This document shows positions 1 to 6,910 of a DNA stretch of 10,403 bases, one piece after another. Position 1 is the first letter of the stretch; the number at the start of each line of letters is the position of its first letter. The translations under genes were made by a program, and so were the position numbers. The notes under the pieces were generated by a model. The model was given only the letters and a program-made list of their open reading frames with translations, did no database searches and had not been told where the DNA came from. The stretch lies in the NCBI GenBank assembly GCA_003224665.1, contig QHZM01000112.1, positions 1-10,403 of the forward strand. The letters run 5' to 3'. Source of the stretch: Acidobacteriota bacterium (lineage in GTDB: Bacteria > Acidobacteriota > Terriglobia > UBA7540).

Positions 1-213
1 CCAAGGGACAACATGAAAAGGGCCTCCCTTCGAGTTCATATCGCGACCCGGTTCACGACTCGGCTCTCGAAACACAAGAATGGAACCGAGCGAACGGCAC
101 CTTCGCGCCTAGACCGCTGTGGGAGTCGTCTTGGCGTGTTAGCGGTTCCCTTGTTTTTTCTCGGAACGAACCCTACTGATGTTTGCAGAATATAGTGACC
201 ATTCCCGGTGTAG

Positions 214-240
214 CGCCGGCCCCGCCCTGCGGGACCGGCG
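214..240. repeat. GC-rich palindrome, REP-like
   Basis: The arms CGCCGGCCCCGC (214-225) and GCGGGACCGGCG (229-240) pair over 12 positions with one C-A mismatch and a 3-nt loop. TTTT follows at 243-246, so it could act as a weak intrinsic terminator on the plus strand. There is no intact plus-strand gene upstream inside the window for it to serve. A repetitive extragenic palindrome is the more likely identity, since similar GCGCCGGC-type palindromes are common between acidobacterial genes; that last point is recollection and was not searched. Confidence 0.55.
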
Positions 241-296
241 GATTTTCCAGGGGCGACGCCGGAGACGGAAAGTAGGTAAAGGATGTTAAATGCACG

Positions 297-363
297 AACG
301 AAGCCAATAAGTTATTGAAAACAATCACTCGGCCCTGAAAAACGAACCCAAAACGAAGCCAAT
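297..363. repeat. 12-bp direct repeat pair
   Basis: AACGAAGCCAAT occurs at 297-308 and again at 352-363, 55 bp apart start to start, in the AT-richer part of an otherwise GC-rich region. It may be part of a dispersed repeat. No function is evident. Confidence 0.4.
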
Positions 364-434
364 TTGAAATATGCCCAGGGCCGGCCCGCCTCCAGAAGCC
401 TTGCGGAGGGCAGGCGCGCCAGAGTCTGCTCGTG

Positions 435-590
435 GCTCGCACGCGGTATCGGGCGCGACTGGCTTCGTTCGTCGAGCTGCTAACCGCCGAAACATCAATT
501 GAGAAAGCGCAGGCCGACTATGTAAGGGCACTGTACGACTACCAGATCGCGCGAGCGCATCTGGATGCGGCCATGGGTTTGCAGCCCTAA
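435..590 (+). pseudogene. C-terminal remnant of a TolC-family outer membrane efflux protein
   Basis: The frame starting at 435 reads ARTRYRARLASFVELLTAE, then a helical stretch containing YVRALYDYQIARAHLDAAMG, and stops with TAA at 588-590. This is the last alpha-hairpin of TolC/OprM-type outer membrane factors, where a 'RYxxGxxSxxELLxAExxLxxAxxxYxxAxxDYxxAxxxLxxAxG' pattern is typical. These proteins form the outer membrane channel of tripartite efflux pumps and are usually over 400 residues; only about 51 remain. Upstream in this frame there is a stop at 336-338 and the sequence between is unlike TolC, so the 5' part has been lost or replaced. It cannot make a working channel. Recognition is by pattern only, but the match is good. 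Confidence 0.75.
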
Positions 591-627
591 GCATCTGGTA
601 ATCTCTCTCCGGGGCGGGGCACGCCGG

Positions 628-655
628 TTGCCGAGCGAGGTTTGTGTGATAGACT
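628..655 (+). promoter_or_regulatory. Weak candidate sigma-70 promoter for the oxidoreductase
   Basis: TTGCCG (628-633) and TAGACT (650-655) are separated by 16 bp. Each box matches four of six consensus positions. It lies about 90 bp upstream of the oxidoreductase start at 747. This is weak evidence; in GC-rich DNA such pairs arise by chance. Confidence 0.22.
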
Positions 656-746
656 GATGGCCATCCGAAAAGCCGCCGACTCCGCCGTACCTCGGCGATA
701 GGGGGCTGGAGAGTAATCCCACCAGAACATGCTGGAAGGTGAAGCC

Positions 747-2090
747 ATGAGCGACCAGAAACCATCTTCGGACAAAGTCAATCGGAGAAAGTTCCTGGAC
801 CAGACCGCGAGGCTTGCGGCGGGCGCCGCCATCGGCACCACCGCGCTTTCTTACAGCCGCATCCTCGGCGCGAACCAGCGCATCGCGCTCGGCCATATCG
901 GCATTGGCAACCGCGGGAGAGAGCTCGACGGGATCGCGTCCCGCCTGAAGGAACCGCACAACGTCGAAATGACCGCGGTGTGCGACCTCTGGAAGGTGAA
1001 CCGCGAGAGGGCCGTGGCCGCAAACAAAGACTATTACGGAAGGACGCCACGCGACTTCAAATACATGGAAGACCTGCTGGCGTTCAAGGACGTGGACGCG
1101 GTCCTCATCTCCACGCCCGAACATTCCCACTCGCCCGTGCTGAAAGCCGTGGCTGAAGCCGGCAAGGATGCCTACGTCGAAAAACCCATGGGCAACGTGC
1201 TGGAAGAGGCGAAGGCGGCGCGCGACGCCGTCCTCTCCAGGAACCTGATCGTCCAGGTCGGGACGCAGCACCGCAGCGAACTCTATCCTCGAGCCGCGCG
1301 GGAGCTGATCCAAACCGGAGCCCTCGGCGAAGTCAGCAAGGTGGAAGTCGTCTGGAATTACCACGGGCCCCGCTGGCGCGGCCGGCCGGAGGTGAAACAA
1401 ATCCGCGAGGAAGACACGGACTGGCGGAAGTGGCTGATGACGAGACCCGACCGACCCTTCGACCCGCAGATCTATTTCGAGTTCCGCCTCTACAAGGAGT
1501 TCTCCAGCGGGATCGCGGACCAGTGGATGAGCCACGGGATCGACCTCGTCCACTGGTTCATGGACGTCCACTTCCCGAAGTCCGTCACTGCCCACGGCGG
1601 CATTTTCGCCTGGCGCGACGGCCGAGAGAACCCGGACACCTTCCAGGCGCTGCTCGAATACCCGAAGGGGTTCATGGTGAGTTACGCGACGAGCTTCGGC
1701 AACGACAGCGAAAGCTTTACCCGCTACATGGGCAAGAAAGCGACGTTAATCAACTTGGGCGGGGAGGGCAGCCCGCGTTACCAGTTGGTCGAGGAAAAGG
1801 GCAACCACGAGGACAATCCCAACGTTTACGGTGAACGCCAGCAGAAGTTCATCACGCTCCCGGGAGAGAAGGGCCTGCCGCCCACAGCCATCGGCGATGA
1901 AGACCTTCACCACATGACCAACTGGTTCGAATGTCTCCGCAGCCGCAAGCAGCCCCATGCCACCGTCGAGAACGGATTCGCCCATTCGGCGGCGTGCATC
2001 ATGGCCGCGCACTCCTACTGGGGCGGCAAAAAGCTCTACTGGGATTCGAAGAATGAGTTGATCCTCGATCGCCCGCCCGCGGAGGCATAG
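747..2090 (+). CDS. Tat-exported Gfo/Idh/MocA family oxidoreductase
   Basis: Predicted 447-residue NAD(P)-dependent sugar or polyol dehydrogenase-type enzyme. The N-terminus has a twin-arginine signal (NRRKFL at residues 12-17) followed by the hydrophobic stretch LAAGAAIGTTAL, so it is probably exported folded to the periplasm. A Rossmann domain follows: HIGIGNRG (50-57) is the dinucleotide loop, STPEHSH (122-128) a typical second contact, and VEKPMG (144-149) carries the family EKP motif. The C-terminal alpha/beta domain contains SHGIDLVHW (262-270), whose Asp and His are the usual catalytic residues. Length is normal for the secreted subgroup. I chose ATG 747 over the in-frame ATG at 729 because GGAAGG lies 8-9 nt before 747 and nothing comparable precedes 729. 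The substrate cannot be read from sequence. It appears monocistronic. Confidence 0.93.
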   Translation: MSDQKPSSDKVNRRKFLDQTARLAAGAAIGTTALSYSRILGANQRIALGHIGIGNRGRELDGIASRLKEPHNVEMTAVCDLWKVNRERAVAANKDYYGRTPRDFKYMEDLLAFKDVDAVLISTPEHSHSPVLKAVAEAGKDAYVEKPMGNVLEEAKAARDAVLSRNLIVQVGTQHRSELYPRAARELIQTGALGEVSKVEVVWNYHGPRWRGRPEVKQIREEDTDWRKWLMTRPDRPFDPQIYFEFRLYKEFSSGIADQWMSHGIDLVHWFMDVHFPKSVTAHGGIFAWRDGRENPDTFQALLEYPKGFMVSYATSFGNDSESFTRYMGKKATLINLGGEGSPRYQLVEEKGNHEDNPNVYGERQQKFITLPGEKGLPPTAIGDEDLHHMTNWFECLRSRKQPHATVENGFAHSAACIMAAHSYWGGKKLYWDSKNELILDRPPAEA

Positions 2091-2497
2091 AAGGGACGGT
2101 CGCGGATCAGGAGTCCGGTACTCTGGCGAGATGCGGCTCAGCGGGACGCTGACGGCCCGCAAATCCACCAGACTCGCCGCGGCCAATTCCACAACGTATC
2201 TCTGGTCCGCGACCTTCGAGTCCCCTGCGGAATCGACTGCCAGCCGACCTGCCGAATCCAGGCACCTCACGCGAAAAATAATTTGCCTCATACCCGAGAC
2301 ATTCTCCGCTTCGAGTCGTCTAAGGAAATCAGAAAGGAATCGAAGGGAACGTTGAAGCTTGCAAGGCCCTGAGCGCCGGTTGACGGGAGGCGAATTTCCG
2401 TCCGGCAAAAGACAATGTTTTTGTCCTTGAAACTTTTGGGTCGTCGGAATCGTATATGCAAATGAAGCAGATGTTCGAAAAAGGGAAGCGAGGGGCT
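2091..2497. other. Intergenic stretch without a secure gene
   Basis: I find no gene I would defend in these 407 bases. The minus strand has an open frame from about 2408 that enters the oxidoreductase antisense. Its part at roughly 2291-2115 (starting MRQIIFRVRCLDSAG) has a protein-like composition, but the only long start is TTG without a ribosome binding site and the frame has no sensible end. It may be a remnant of a lost minus-strand gene. An imperfect hairpin (GCCGG...CCGGC, about 2375-2406) is also present. TATATG at 2453-2458 could be a -10 box for the next gene, but its best -35 (TTGAAA, 2427-2432) is 20 bp away. Confidence 0.45.
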
Positions 2498-2770
2498 ATG
2501 GTTCTCCAATTGAGCGGAAAAATCGTCATCGAGAACTTGCGCAACTATCCTGCTGAAACCGTCCGAAAGCTGCGTGATCGCTTGACCTCCGGCGGAGAAG
2601 CCCGCCCCGAACCGCGCCGCCAGGGTTTTTACGACGTGGAAATCGACTCCCAGGTCTTCTATATCCACCGGACCCCCAAGGGCAAGGTTCTCCTTCTCGC
2701 GGTTTGGGCTCGGGACAAAAGACAGACCGTGGCGGAGGAGAAGGAACTTGTCGCCCAGCCTTCATTCTGA
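2498..2770 (+). CDS. Small conserved hypothetical protein, 90 aa
   Basis: A 90-residue soluble protein starting MVLQLSGKIVIENL and ending AQPSF. The first part (IVIENLRNYPAETVRKLRDRL, with a break between) looks like a strand plus helix. The second part, FYDVEIDSQVFYIHRTPKGK followed by VLLLAVW, looks like a small beta-hairpin core. I recall similar short proteins in acidobacterial genomes but know no function. It has no signal peptide, membrane segment or catalytic motif. ATG 2498 is preceded by GAGGGG about 3-8 nt upstream; an in-frame ATG at 2456 would add 14 residues but has no ribosome binding site. It ends 63 bp before the nuclease-like gene on the same strand, which has its own putative promoter, so co-transcription is possible but not required. 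Confidence 0.7.
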   Translation: MVLQLSGKIVIENLRNYPAETVRKLRDRLTSGGEARPEPRRQGFYDVEIDSQVFYIHRTPKGKVLLLAVWARDKRQTVAEEKELVAQPSF

Positions 2771-2811
2771 CCTCTGAAATTTAGCACCATACGCTCGCGA
2801 CCCCGGCGGCC

Positions 2812-2817
2812 TATAAT
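2812..2817 (+). promoter_or_regulatory. Perfect -10 box TATAAT just upstream of the nuclease-like gene
   Basis: A perfect TATAAT stands at 2812-2817 in a GC-rich context. No good -35 lies 16-18 bp upstream. A transcript would begin near 2824, leaving only about 10 nt before the ATG at 2834. There is no Shine-Dalgarno sequence in that leader, so translation may be near-leaderless. Confidence 0.45.
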
Positions 2818-2833
2818 AGCCGCGCCACCCGCC

Positions 2834-4360
2834 ATGCCTTCGCCGCGCGAGCCTGAATTCCAGCGCAAGGTCCAGCGTGAGATCGAAGACTTTCTCCACT
2901 CCCTCGAGCGCCCGGTCCTGGTCGAAGACGAGGTCGAGCTGTTTGACTTGACGGCCGCCAGGTGGCGTCTGGCGGTTGAGTTCGGCAAGCTGCTCTTCGA
3001 GGTCTGGAACCCTTCGCGCTCGATCGCTCGCCGCGTGGAAGAAATCGCCTACCGCGACCGCGGGCGACTGGGACTATTCGTCAGGAAACCTGGAGGGCGC
3101 GAGACGAGCACGCTCGAGTTGCGCTCGCTCGAAAGTCCGGAGAGGGCCGAGCGCGCTGAGGGTCGAGCGCGCTTCCGCAAACAGCTCCTCGGCATTCTCA
3201 CTCGCCAGTTCTCCGGCACGCGGTTTGAACGCGTCAGCAACCGGTCCGACCGCGAGCACTCCTTCTCGACCTGGTACACGCGGGGTTGGGCGCGCCAGGG
3301 ACGGACCGCCTGGGCCTTTCTCGGGTTGAGTGAGCATGAGTCCCCGGCTGCTGCCGATGCCGTCTTAGCCTTCGCCTTGATCTGGCTCGACTGGCTGCGG
3401 AGCCGTTTCAAGCGCGTCACCGTCCCGGGGCTGAAGTTGTTTCTTCCGCGCATGGCCGTGGACCTCACGGCGCATCGCGCCACCTGCCTCAGCCGTCGCG
3501 CCGCGCAGGTAGAAATCTTTGCGCTCGCAGGCGGCGGCCTTGCCCCTGTTGACGCGAAAGACTTTGGAAACGTCGAGACGAGGCTCGTCCCCCGCCGCCA
3601 GACCTTGGCCCTCGCGGAACGCCACCGGGGAATTATCCGCGAGTGGCTGAACGACTTCGCTGACCGCGTTGACGCTTTTCCCGATCCTTCGGGTACGTTC
3701 CTGTCGTTGCGGGTTGCAGGCCTCGAAGTCGGGCGGGTTGAAGGCCAGCTCTCGCCGCAAATCTACTGGGGTCTTGAAGGCCGCTCCCGCCGCCTCGAGC
3801 CGAGCAACAAGGCCGAGTCGCTCGAGTTCTTAAAGAGCGTTCTCGAACTGCGTGTCCCTCACAGCGAGGACCCTTCGCACGATTACTTCCGACTTCAGTC
3901 CGAGCGGTGGCTCGAGAGCCTCATCGTCCGGGACATCACCAAACTCGACCCGGCCCTCTCGCCCGCGTGCGTCTATTCCCAGGTGCCGGCCTTTTCGGGA
4001 ACCGACCGCGGCGTAATTGACATCCTGAGCGTCACCCGCGCGGGGCGGCTGGCCGTCATCGAACTGAAGCTGCACGAGGAAATCAACCTTCCCATGCAGG
4101 GGCTCGACTATTGGTTGCGGGTCAAGTGGCTCCACGGGCGCGGGCAGTTCCAGCCGGCCGGCTACTTCCCGGAGATCGGGCTGGCCAGCTCACCACCGCT
4201 GCTCTACCTCGTATCACCCGCCTTCCGGTTCCATTCATCCACCGACCGGCTGATTCGCTACCTTGACCCCGCCATCGAAGTCGTCCAGATCGGGCTCAAC
4301 GATCAGTGGCGGGAGGAAGTGAAAGTACTCTTCCGTCGCGAAGCCCGCACCGCCCCTTGA
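2834..4360 (+). CDS. Uncharacterised protein with C-terminal RecB-like PD-(D/E)XK nuclease domain
   Basis: A 508-residue protein of no named family that I know. Residues about 1-100 form one region (WRLAVEFGKLLFEVWNPSRS, then RRVEEIAYRDRGRLGLFV). Residues about 140-260 form a second, containing GWARQGRTAWAFLGLSE and FALIWLDWLRS. The C-terminal part (about 350-470) has the ordered motifs of a RecB-type PD-(D/E)XK nuclease: Glu357 or Glu361 in SERWLES, Asp396 in GVIDILSV, Glu410-x-Lys412 in LAVIELKL, and the QxxxY motif at Gln422-Tyr426 (QGLDY). With these residues present the site could bind Mg2+ and cut DNA; that is inference. There is no signal peptide or membrane segment and no partner methylase or helicase nearby, so a restriction role has no contextual support. 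ATG 2834 has no ribosome binding site but follows a TATAAT box closely. Confidence 0.8.
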   Translation: MPSPREPEFQRKVQREIEDFLHSLERPVLVEDEVELFDLTAARWRLAVEFGKLLFEVWNPSRSIARRVEEIAYRDRGRLGLFVRKPGGRETSTLELRSLESPERAERAEGRARFRKQLLGILTRQFSGTRFERVSNRSDREHSFSTWYTRGWARQGRTAWAFLGLSEHESPAAADAVLAFALIWLDWLRSRFKRVTVPGLKLFLPRMAVDLTAHRATCLSRRAAQVEIFALAGGGLAPVDAKDFGNVETRLVPRRQTLALAERHRGIIREWLNDFADRVDAFPDPSGTFLSLRVAGLEVGRVEGQLSPQIYWGLEGRSRRLEPSNKAESLEFLKSVLELRVPHSEDPSHDYFRLQSERWLESLIVRDITKLDPALSPACVYSQVPAFSGTDRGVIDILSVTRAGRLAVIELKLHEEINLPMQGLDYWLRVKWLHGRGQFQPAGYFPEIGLASSPPLLYLVSPAFRFHSSTDRLIRYLDPAIEVVQIGLNDQWREEVKVLFRREARTAP

Positions 4361-4437
4361 AACTCAAGTCCACCCGTTCGCTGCCTCGGCTTTCGAGTCG
4401 ATCGGAAGCCTTGCTCATTGCCGGCGAGATTTTTCCC

Positions 4438-4467
4438 TTGGCGCTTCGAGGCCGAATCTGGTATACG
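4438..4467 (+). promoter_or_regulatory. Candidate extended -10 promoter for the MBL-fold hydrolase
   Basis: TTGGCG (4438-4443) and TATACG (4462-4467) are separated by 18 bp. The -10 is preceded by TG at 4459-4460, giving an extended -10 (TGGTATACG). A transcript from about 4474 would have a 37-nt leader that includes the AGGGAG ribosome binding site at 4497-4502. Confidence 0.45.
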
Positions 4468-4510
4468 AATGCGTAGTTATGCCGCGCTTTTCGTCCAGGG
4501 AGCGCACCTT

Positions 4511-5332
4511 ATGCGGCTGAAGTTCTGGGGAGTCCGCGGCTCCATCCCCACCCCGCAGCCTGAAAACCTCCGATACGGCGGCAACACACCTTGCCTGGAG
4601 TTCCGCTCGGACGCGGGAGCGCTGCTCATCGTCGACTGCGGCACCGGCATTCGGATGCTCGGAAAGGCGCTTGTGGAGGAATTCGGCAGCCGGCCGATTC
4701 GCGCGCACGTCCTGATCAGTCACTACCATTGGGACCATATCCAGGGATTGCCTTTTTTCCTTCCGCTCTACCGCAAGGCTAACGAGTTCCGCTTCCACTC
4801 GTTCGACCTTCCGCAGGCTTCGCTCGAGAAGACGCTGCAGGGACAGATGGCCAATCCTTATTTTCCGGTAGACATGGGCGCGATGCCTGCCGTCCGTGGC
4901 TTCGCCGAGATCACCGAGTCGCCGCTCAAGATCAACGACTTCACTGTCCTCTCGCGCCGTATCAACCATCCTCAGGGCTGCCTCTCGTTTCGAATTGAGA
5001 ACCGGGCGAGGTCGGTGGTGTACGCGACGGACAACGAGCCGGGCGAACCCTCAAGCGACCGGACCATCCGCGACCTCGCCCGCGGCGCCGACATCCTCAT
5101 CTACGATTCGCAGTACTCCCGGGAGCAGCTCGGAAAAGAGAAAAAAGGCTGGGGACACAGCACCTGGGAGGAGGGAGTTCGCGTCTGCCAGGACGCCGGC
5201 GTGAAAGAACTGGTCCTCTTCCATCACGACCCGGACAGTAACGACCAGGTCATCGACAAGATTCAGGAGTCCGCACGGGCGCGTTTTCCAAATTCTCGCG
5301 CCGCCTTCGAAGGCCTGGAAATTACTTTGTAG
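4511..5332 (+). CDS. Metallo-beta-lactamase fold hydrolase
   Basis: A 273-residue cytosolic hydrolase of the MBL superfamily, in the group that begins MRLKFWGVRGSIPTP and is related to cAMP-phosphodiesterase/PhnP-like phosphodiesterases. Metal ligands are visible: HYHWDH (71-76) is the HxHxDH motif, His153 in INHPQG, Asp174 in YATDNE, and His238/His239 in LFHHD; GHST (215-218) is a further conserved motif of this group. The likely activity is hydrolysis of a phosphodiester or cyclic nucleotide, but the substrate is unknown. The frame is open back to 4418, yet ATG 4511 has AGGGAG eight bases upstream and starts exactly where the family starts, so I reject the 31-residue extension. It converges on the truncated deacylase gene 65 bp downstream. 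Confidence 0.9.
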   Translation: MRLKFWGVRGSIPTPQPENLRYGGNTPCLEFRSDAGALLIVDCGTGIRMLGKALVEEFGSRPIRAHVLISHYHWDHIQGLPFFLPLYRKANEFRFHSFDLPQASLEKTLQGQMANPYFPVDMGAMPAVRGFAEITESPLKINDFTVLSRRINHPQGCLSFRIENRARSVVYATDNEPGEPSSDRTIRDLARGADILIYDSQYSREQLGKEKKGWGHSTWEEGVRVCQDAGVKELVLFHHDPDSNDQVIDKIQESARARFPNSRAAFEGLEITL

Positions 5333-5397
5333 GAGCCCGCTCGCTCGACCCTGCGTCCCCCCGGAAATCTTGTCCCTCGCTCCGCGGCCACCTTACT

Positions 5398-5730
5398 TCA
5401 AAGGAAAGCCTCGTAGAGGGGCCGCGCTCGGTCGGGCGAAGCGGCGCGGTCAAAACTCGGCCGCCGGCCTTTGCGGCAATCTCCCAAGAGGGTGAATTGC
5501 GAAACACAGAGCAATGCGCCTTCCGTTTCGAGGAGCGAGCGGTTCATCCGGCCTTGCTCGTCGTCGAAGATGCGCAAGTTCACTAATTTTTGAGCGAGCA
5601 GCTTTCCCGCCTCGGGCGTGTCATCGCTGGCGATTCCGACGAGGGCCACGAGACCACGGCCAATCTGGCCCACCACTTCGCTCCCAACGCGGACTTCCGC
5701 TCGTTTGACTCGCTGCACCACCGCGCGCAT
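5398..5730 (-). CDS. dtd: D-aminoacyl-tRNA deacylase, C-terminally truncated (probable pseudogene)
   Basis: Dtd frees tRNAs mischarged with D-amino acids. Residues 1-110 match the family well: MRAVVQRVKRAEVRVG start, GRGLVALVGIASDDT, LAQKLVNLRIFDDEQGRMN, the catalytic SQFTL motif (77-81), then DCRKGRRPSF. AGGAGG lies 6-7 nt before the ATG at 5730, so the start is clear and the 29-residue upstream extension is rejected. The protein stops at YEAFL (TGA). Family members run about 145-150 residues and end with a TGRFG...NDGPVT segment holding the Gly-cisPro motif that gates the active site across the dimer. All three frames below 5398 lack that segment, so a single frameshift does not explain the loss; a deletion or rearrangement does. 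The product is probably inactive. The identification is firm and the loss of function is inferred. Confidence 0.88.
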   Translation of the reverse strand: MRAVVQRVKRAEVRVGSEVVGQIGRGLVALVGIASDDTPEAGKLLAQKLVNLRIFDDEQGRMNRSLLETEGALLCVSQFTLLGDCRKGRRPSFDRAASPDRARPLYEAFL

Positions 5731-6111
5731 CGCCGCCCTCCTGGATGATGGCGTTCCGAAGTCTCGCCGCCGTCGGAGCTCCAGTTTACATCGAGTCCGC
5801 CTGGGCTCCTCGGGCACTCTGCCTGACTTAGGTCCGTCCTTAAGGGGTTCAGCCGGAGGACTCGTTGTTGAAGGGCGAACGCCCTTCCGGCCTCAAAAGA
5901 CACAGCTTCGCTTTTTCATCGCCCAGGAGAAGGGCGTTTTTCGACTCCCAAGGGCCGCGATATCAACGACTTAAAAATATTCTGTCTCGCCCTTCCCGTC
6001 CGTTCCCACCGTCCCGATTTCATAATGTAGGCTAGTCACGTGGGTCGAGAGATCGGAGTCGCGCCTGTCAAGAGATCGCACGAGCGGAGGAGTTTGGGCA
6101 CGGGAGCCGGC
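5731..6111. other. Divergent intergenic region at the host-phage junction
   Basis: No gene is supported between the divergent deacylase and endolysin genes. The stretch holds a perfect short palindrome (5870-5887) and a second copy of its arm, GAAGGGCG, at 5929-5936 followed by T5 (5937-5941). CATAAT at 6021-6026 resembles a -10 box facing the phage operon, but no -35 fits. I see no tRNA, no attachment-site duplication and no integrase. The boundary between host and phage DNA must lie in or near this region, but it cannot be placed exactly. Confidence 0.5.
5870..5887. repeat. Perfect 8-bp inverted repeat, 2-bp spacer
   Basis: GAAGGGCG (5870-5877) and CGCCCTTC (5880-5887) are perfectly complementary around AA. 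Neither strand has an adjacent T run. The right arm with its preceding A (ACGCCCTTC, 5879-5887) could alternatively pair with GAAGGGCGT at 5929-5937, which is followed by T residues, giving a long-loop terminator-like fold on the plus strand. Function is unknown. Confidence 0.4.
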
Positions 6112-6846
6112 ATGAACTTTTCCGGCCGCGCCTCTACCCCTGCGGCGGCGCGAGGCGAGGCGCGGACGGCCGGCGAACGCCGGCTGGTCGAACGAGTTTA
6201 CGAGCGCTGCCACCAGAACATCCTCCAGGTCTGCGCGTATTCGTCGGTGCCGCCCGAGTTCCTGGGCGCTCTCACGGCAAACGAGTCCGGCGGCAACACG
6301 AAGGCCGCGCGCTTTGAGCCCGCCGTTTACCGCCACCTGAAGGCCGTGGCGAGCGGCGAGGTCCCGGCTTACGCCGGCATCCGCGCAGGCGAACTTGATG
6401 CCGAGATCGAAGAGATGCTTCACCCGAAGGCGGGAACCTTCCACGCGCGCTTCCTCGCTGCGCCCTTCGCCGAACAACACCACGCCGAGATCGCCGCACT
6501 CGAAGAAGAGGCCCTGCGCGAACTCGCCTCCTCCTGGGGTTTCACCCAGATTATGGGCTACCACCTGATCGGAAGGAAAGGGACGGTGCGCGATCTGCTG
6601 GACGCGGCGTTCAATTTCCGCCTGGCGATCGAACTCCTCGCCGAATTTGCGGGGCGCTACGAGCTCGACTTGGCCAGGGAATTTGAGGAGATGTTCCGCT
6701 GCTGGAATACGGGTTCGCCTTACGGAGTGACGTTCGACCCCGAGTACGCGCGCAAGGGTTTGGTCCGGATGGAAATCTACCGGGAGATTGCCAGGGGCTC
6801 AGTCGCAGTGGACCGGAAGCCCGAAGCCCGCGTCCCGGGCGCCTGA
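6112..6846 (+). CDS. Phage muramidase / lytic transglycosylase-like endolysin
   Basis: A 244-residue protein with features of the lysozyme-like fold, expected to cut peptidoglycan glycan strands at lysis. SVPPEFLGALTANESGG (45-61) holds the likely catalytic Glu58; SLT enzymes and DUF3380-type N-acetylmuramidases have the same E-S context. SSWGFTQIMGYHLIG (140-154) matches the 'SWGxxQIMG' segment of these enzymes, and CWNTGSPYG (197-205) stands in the place of their YNxG motif. There is no signal peptide, so export would depend on a holin, and the next gene encodes a holin-like protein. ATG 6112 has GGGAG five bases upstream. A GTG at 6040 would add 24 residues with no ribosome binding site, so I reject it. 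It is the first gene of the phage operon and lies 64 bp before the holin-like gene. Confidence 0.8.
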   Translation: MNFSGRASTPAAARGEARTAGERRLVERVYERCHQNILQVCAYSSVPPEFLGALTANESGGNTKAARFEPAVYRHLKAVASGEVPAYAGIRAGELDAEIEEMLHPKAGTFHARFLAAPFAEQHHAEIAALEEEALRELASSWGFTQIMGYHLIGRKGTVRDLLDAAFNFRLAIELLAEFAGRYELDLAREFEEMFRCWNTGSPYGVTFDPEYARKGLVRMEIYREIARGSVAVDRKPEARVPGA

Positions 6847-6910
6847 GGGCTCAGTCCCGGCAAGGGGCGCCGGGCAAACTCGCCGCCCGCGAGCGGCCGA
6901 ATGAGGACAC

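Larger units (their letters stand above)
1..434. other. Repeat-rich non-coding stretch at left edge
   Basis: I see no convincing gene here. Short ORFs exist on both strands but none has a ribosome binding site or a recognisable product. The stretch holds a strong GC-rich hairpin (214-240), a 12-bp direct repeat (AACGAAGCCAAT at 297-308 and 352-363) and a GC-rich, imperfectly palindromic patch around 375-420. It ends where a TolC-like coding remnant begins at about 435. My reading is that repeats and decayed sequence have replaced the upstream part of the efflux gene. Confidence 0.55.

Noticed and set aside
495..1595. Long minus-strand ORF (366 codons)
   Set aside because: It is antisense to the well-supported oxidoreductase and reads as mirrored GC-rich codons, rich in His, Arg, Gly and Val, with no recognisable domain or ribosome binding site.
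2131..2355. Plus-strand ORF of 74 codons after the oxidoreductase
   Set aside because: Composition is Ser/Arg/Thr-rich, it has no ribosome binding site or recognisable pattern, and the opposite frame looks no less protein-like.
4418..4510. N-terminal extension of the MBL-fold hydrolase
   Set aside because: The family start and the AGGGAG ribosome binding site both point to ATG 4511; the extension overlaps the candidate promoter.
5929..5941. Intrinsic terminator using GAAGGGCG followed by T5
   Set aside because: The pairing arm is 41 nt away, giving too long a loop, and no plus-strand gene ends upstream for it to terminate.
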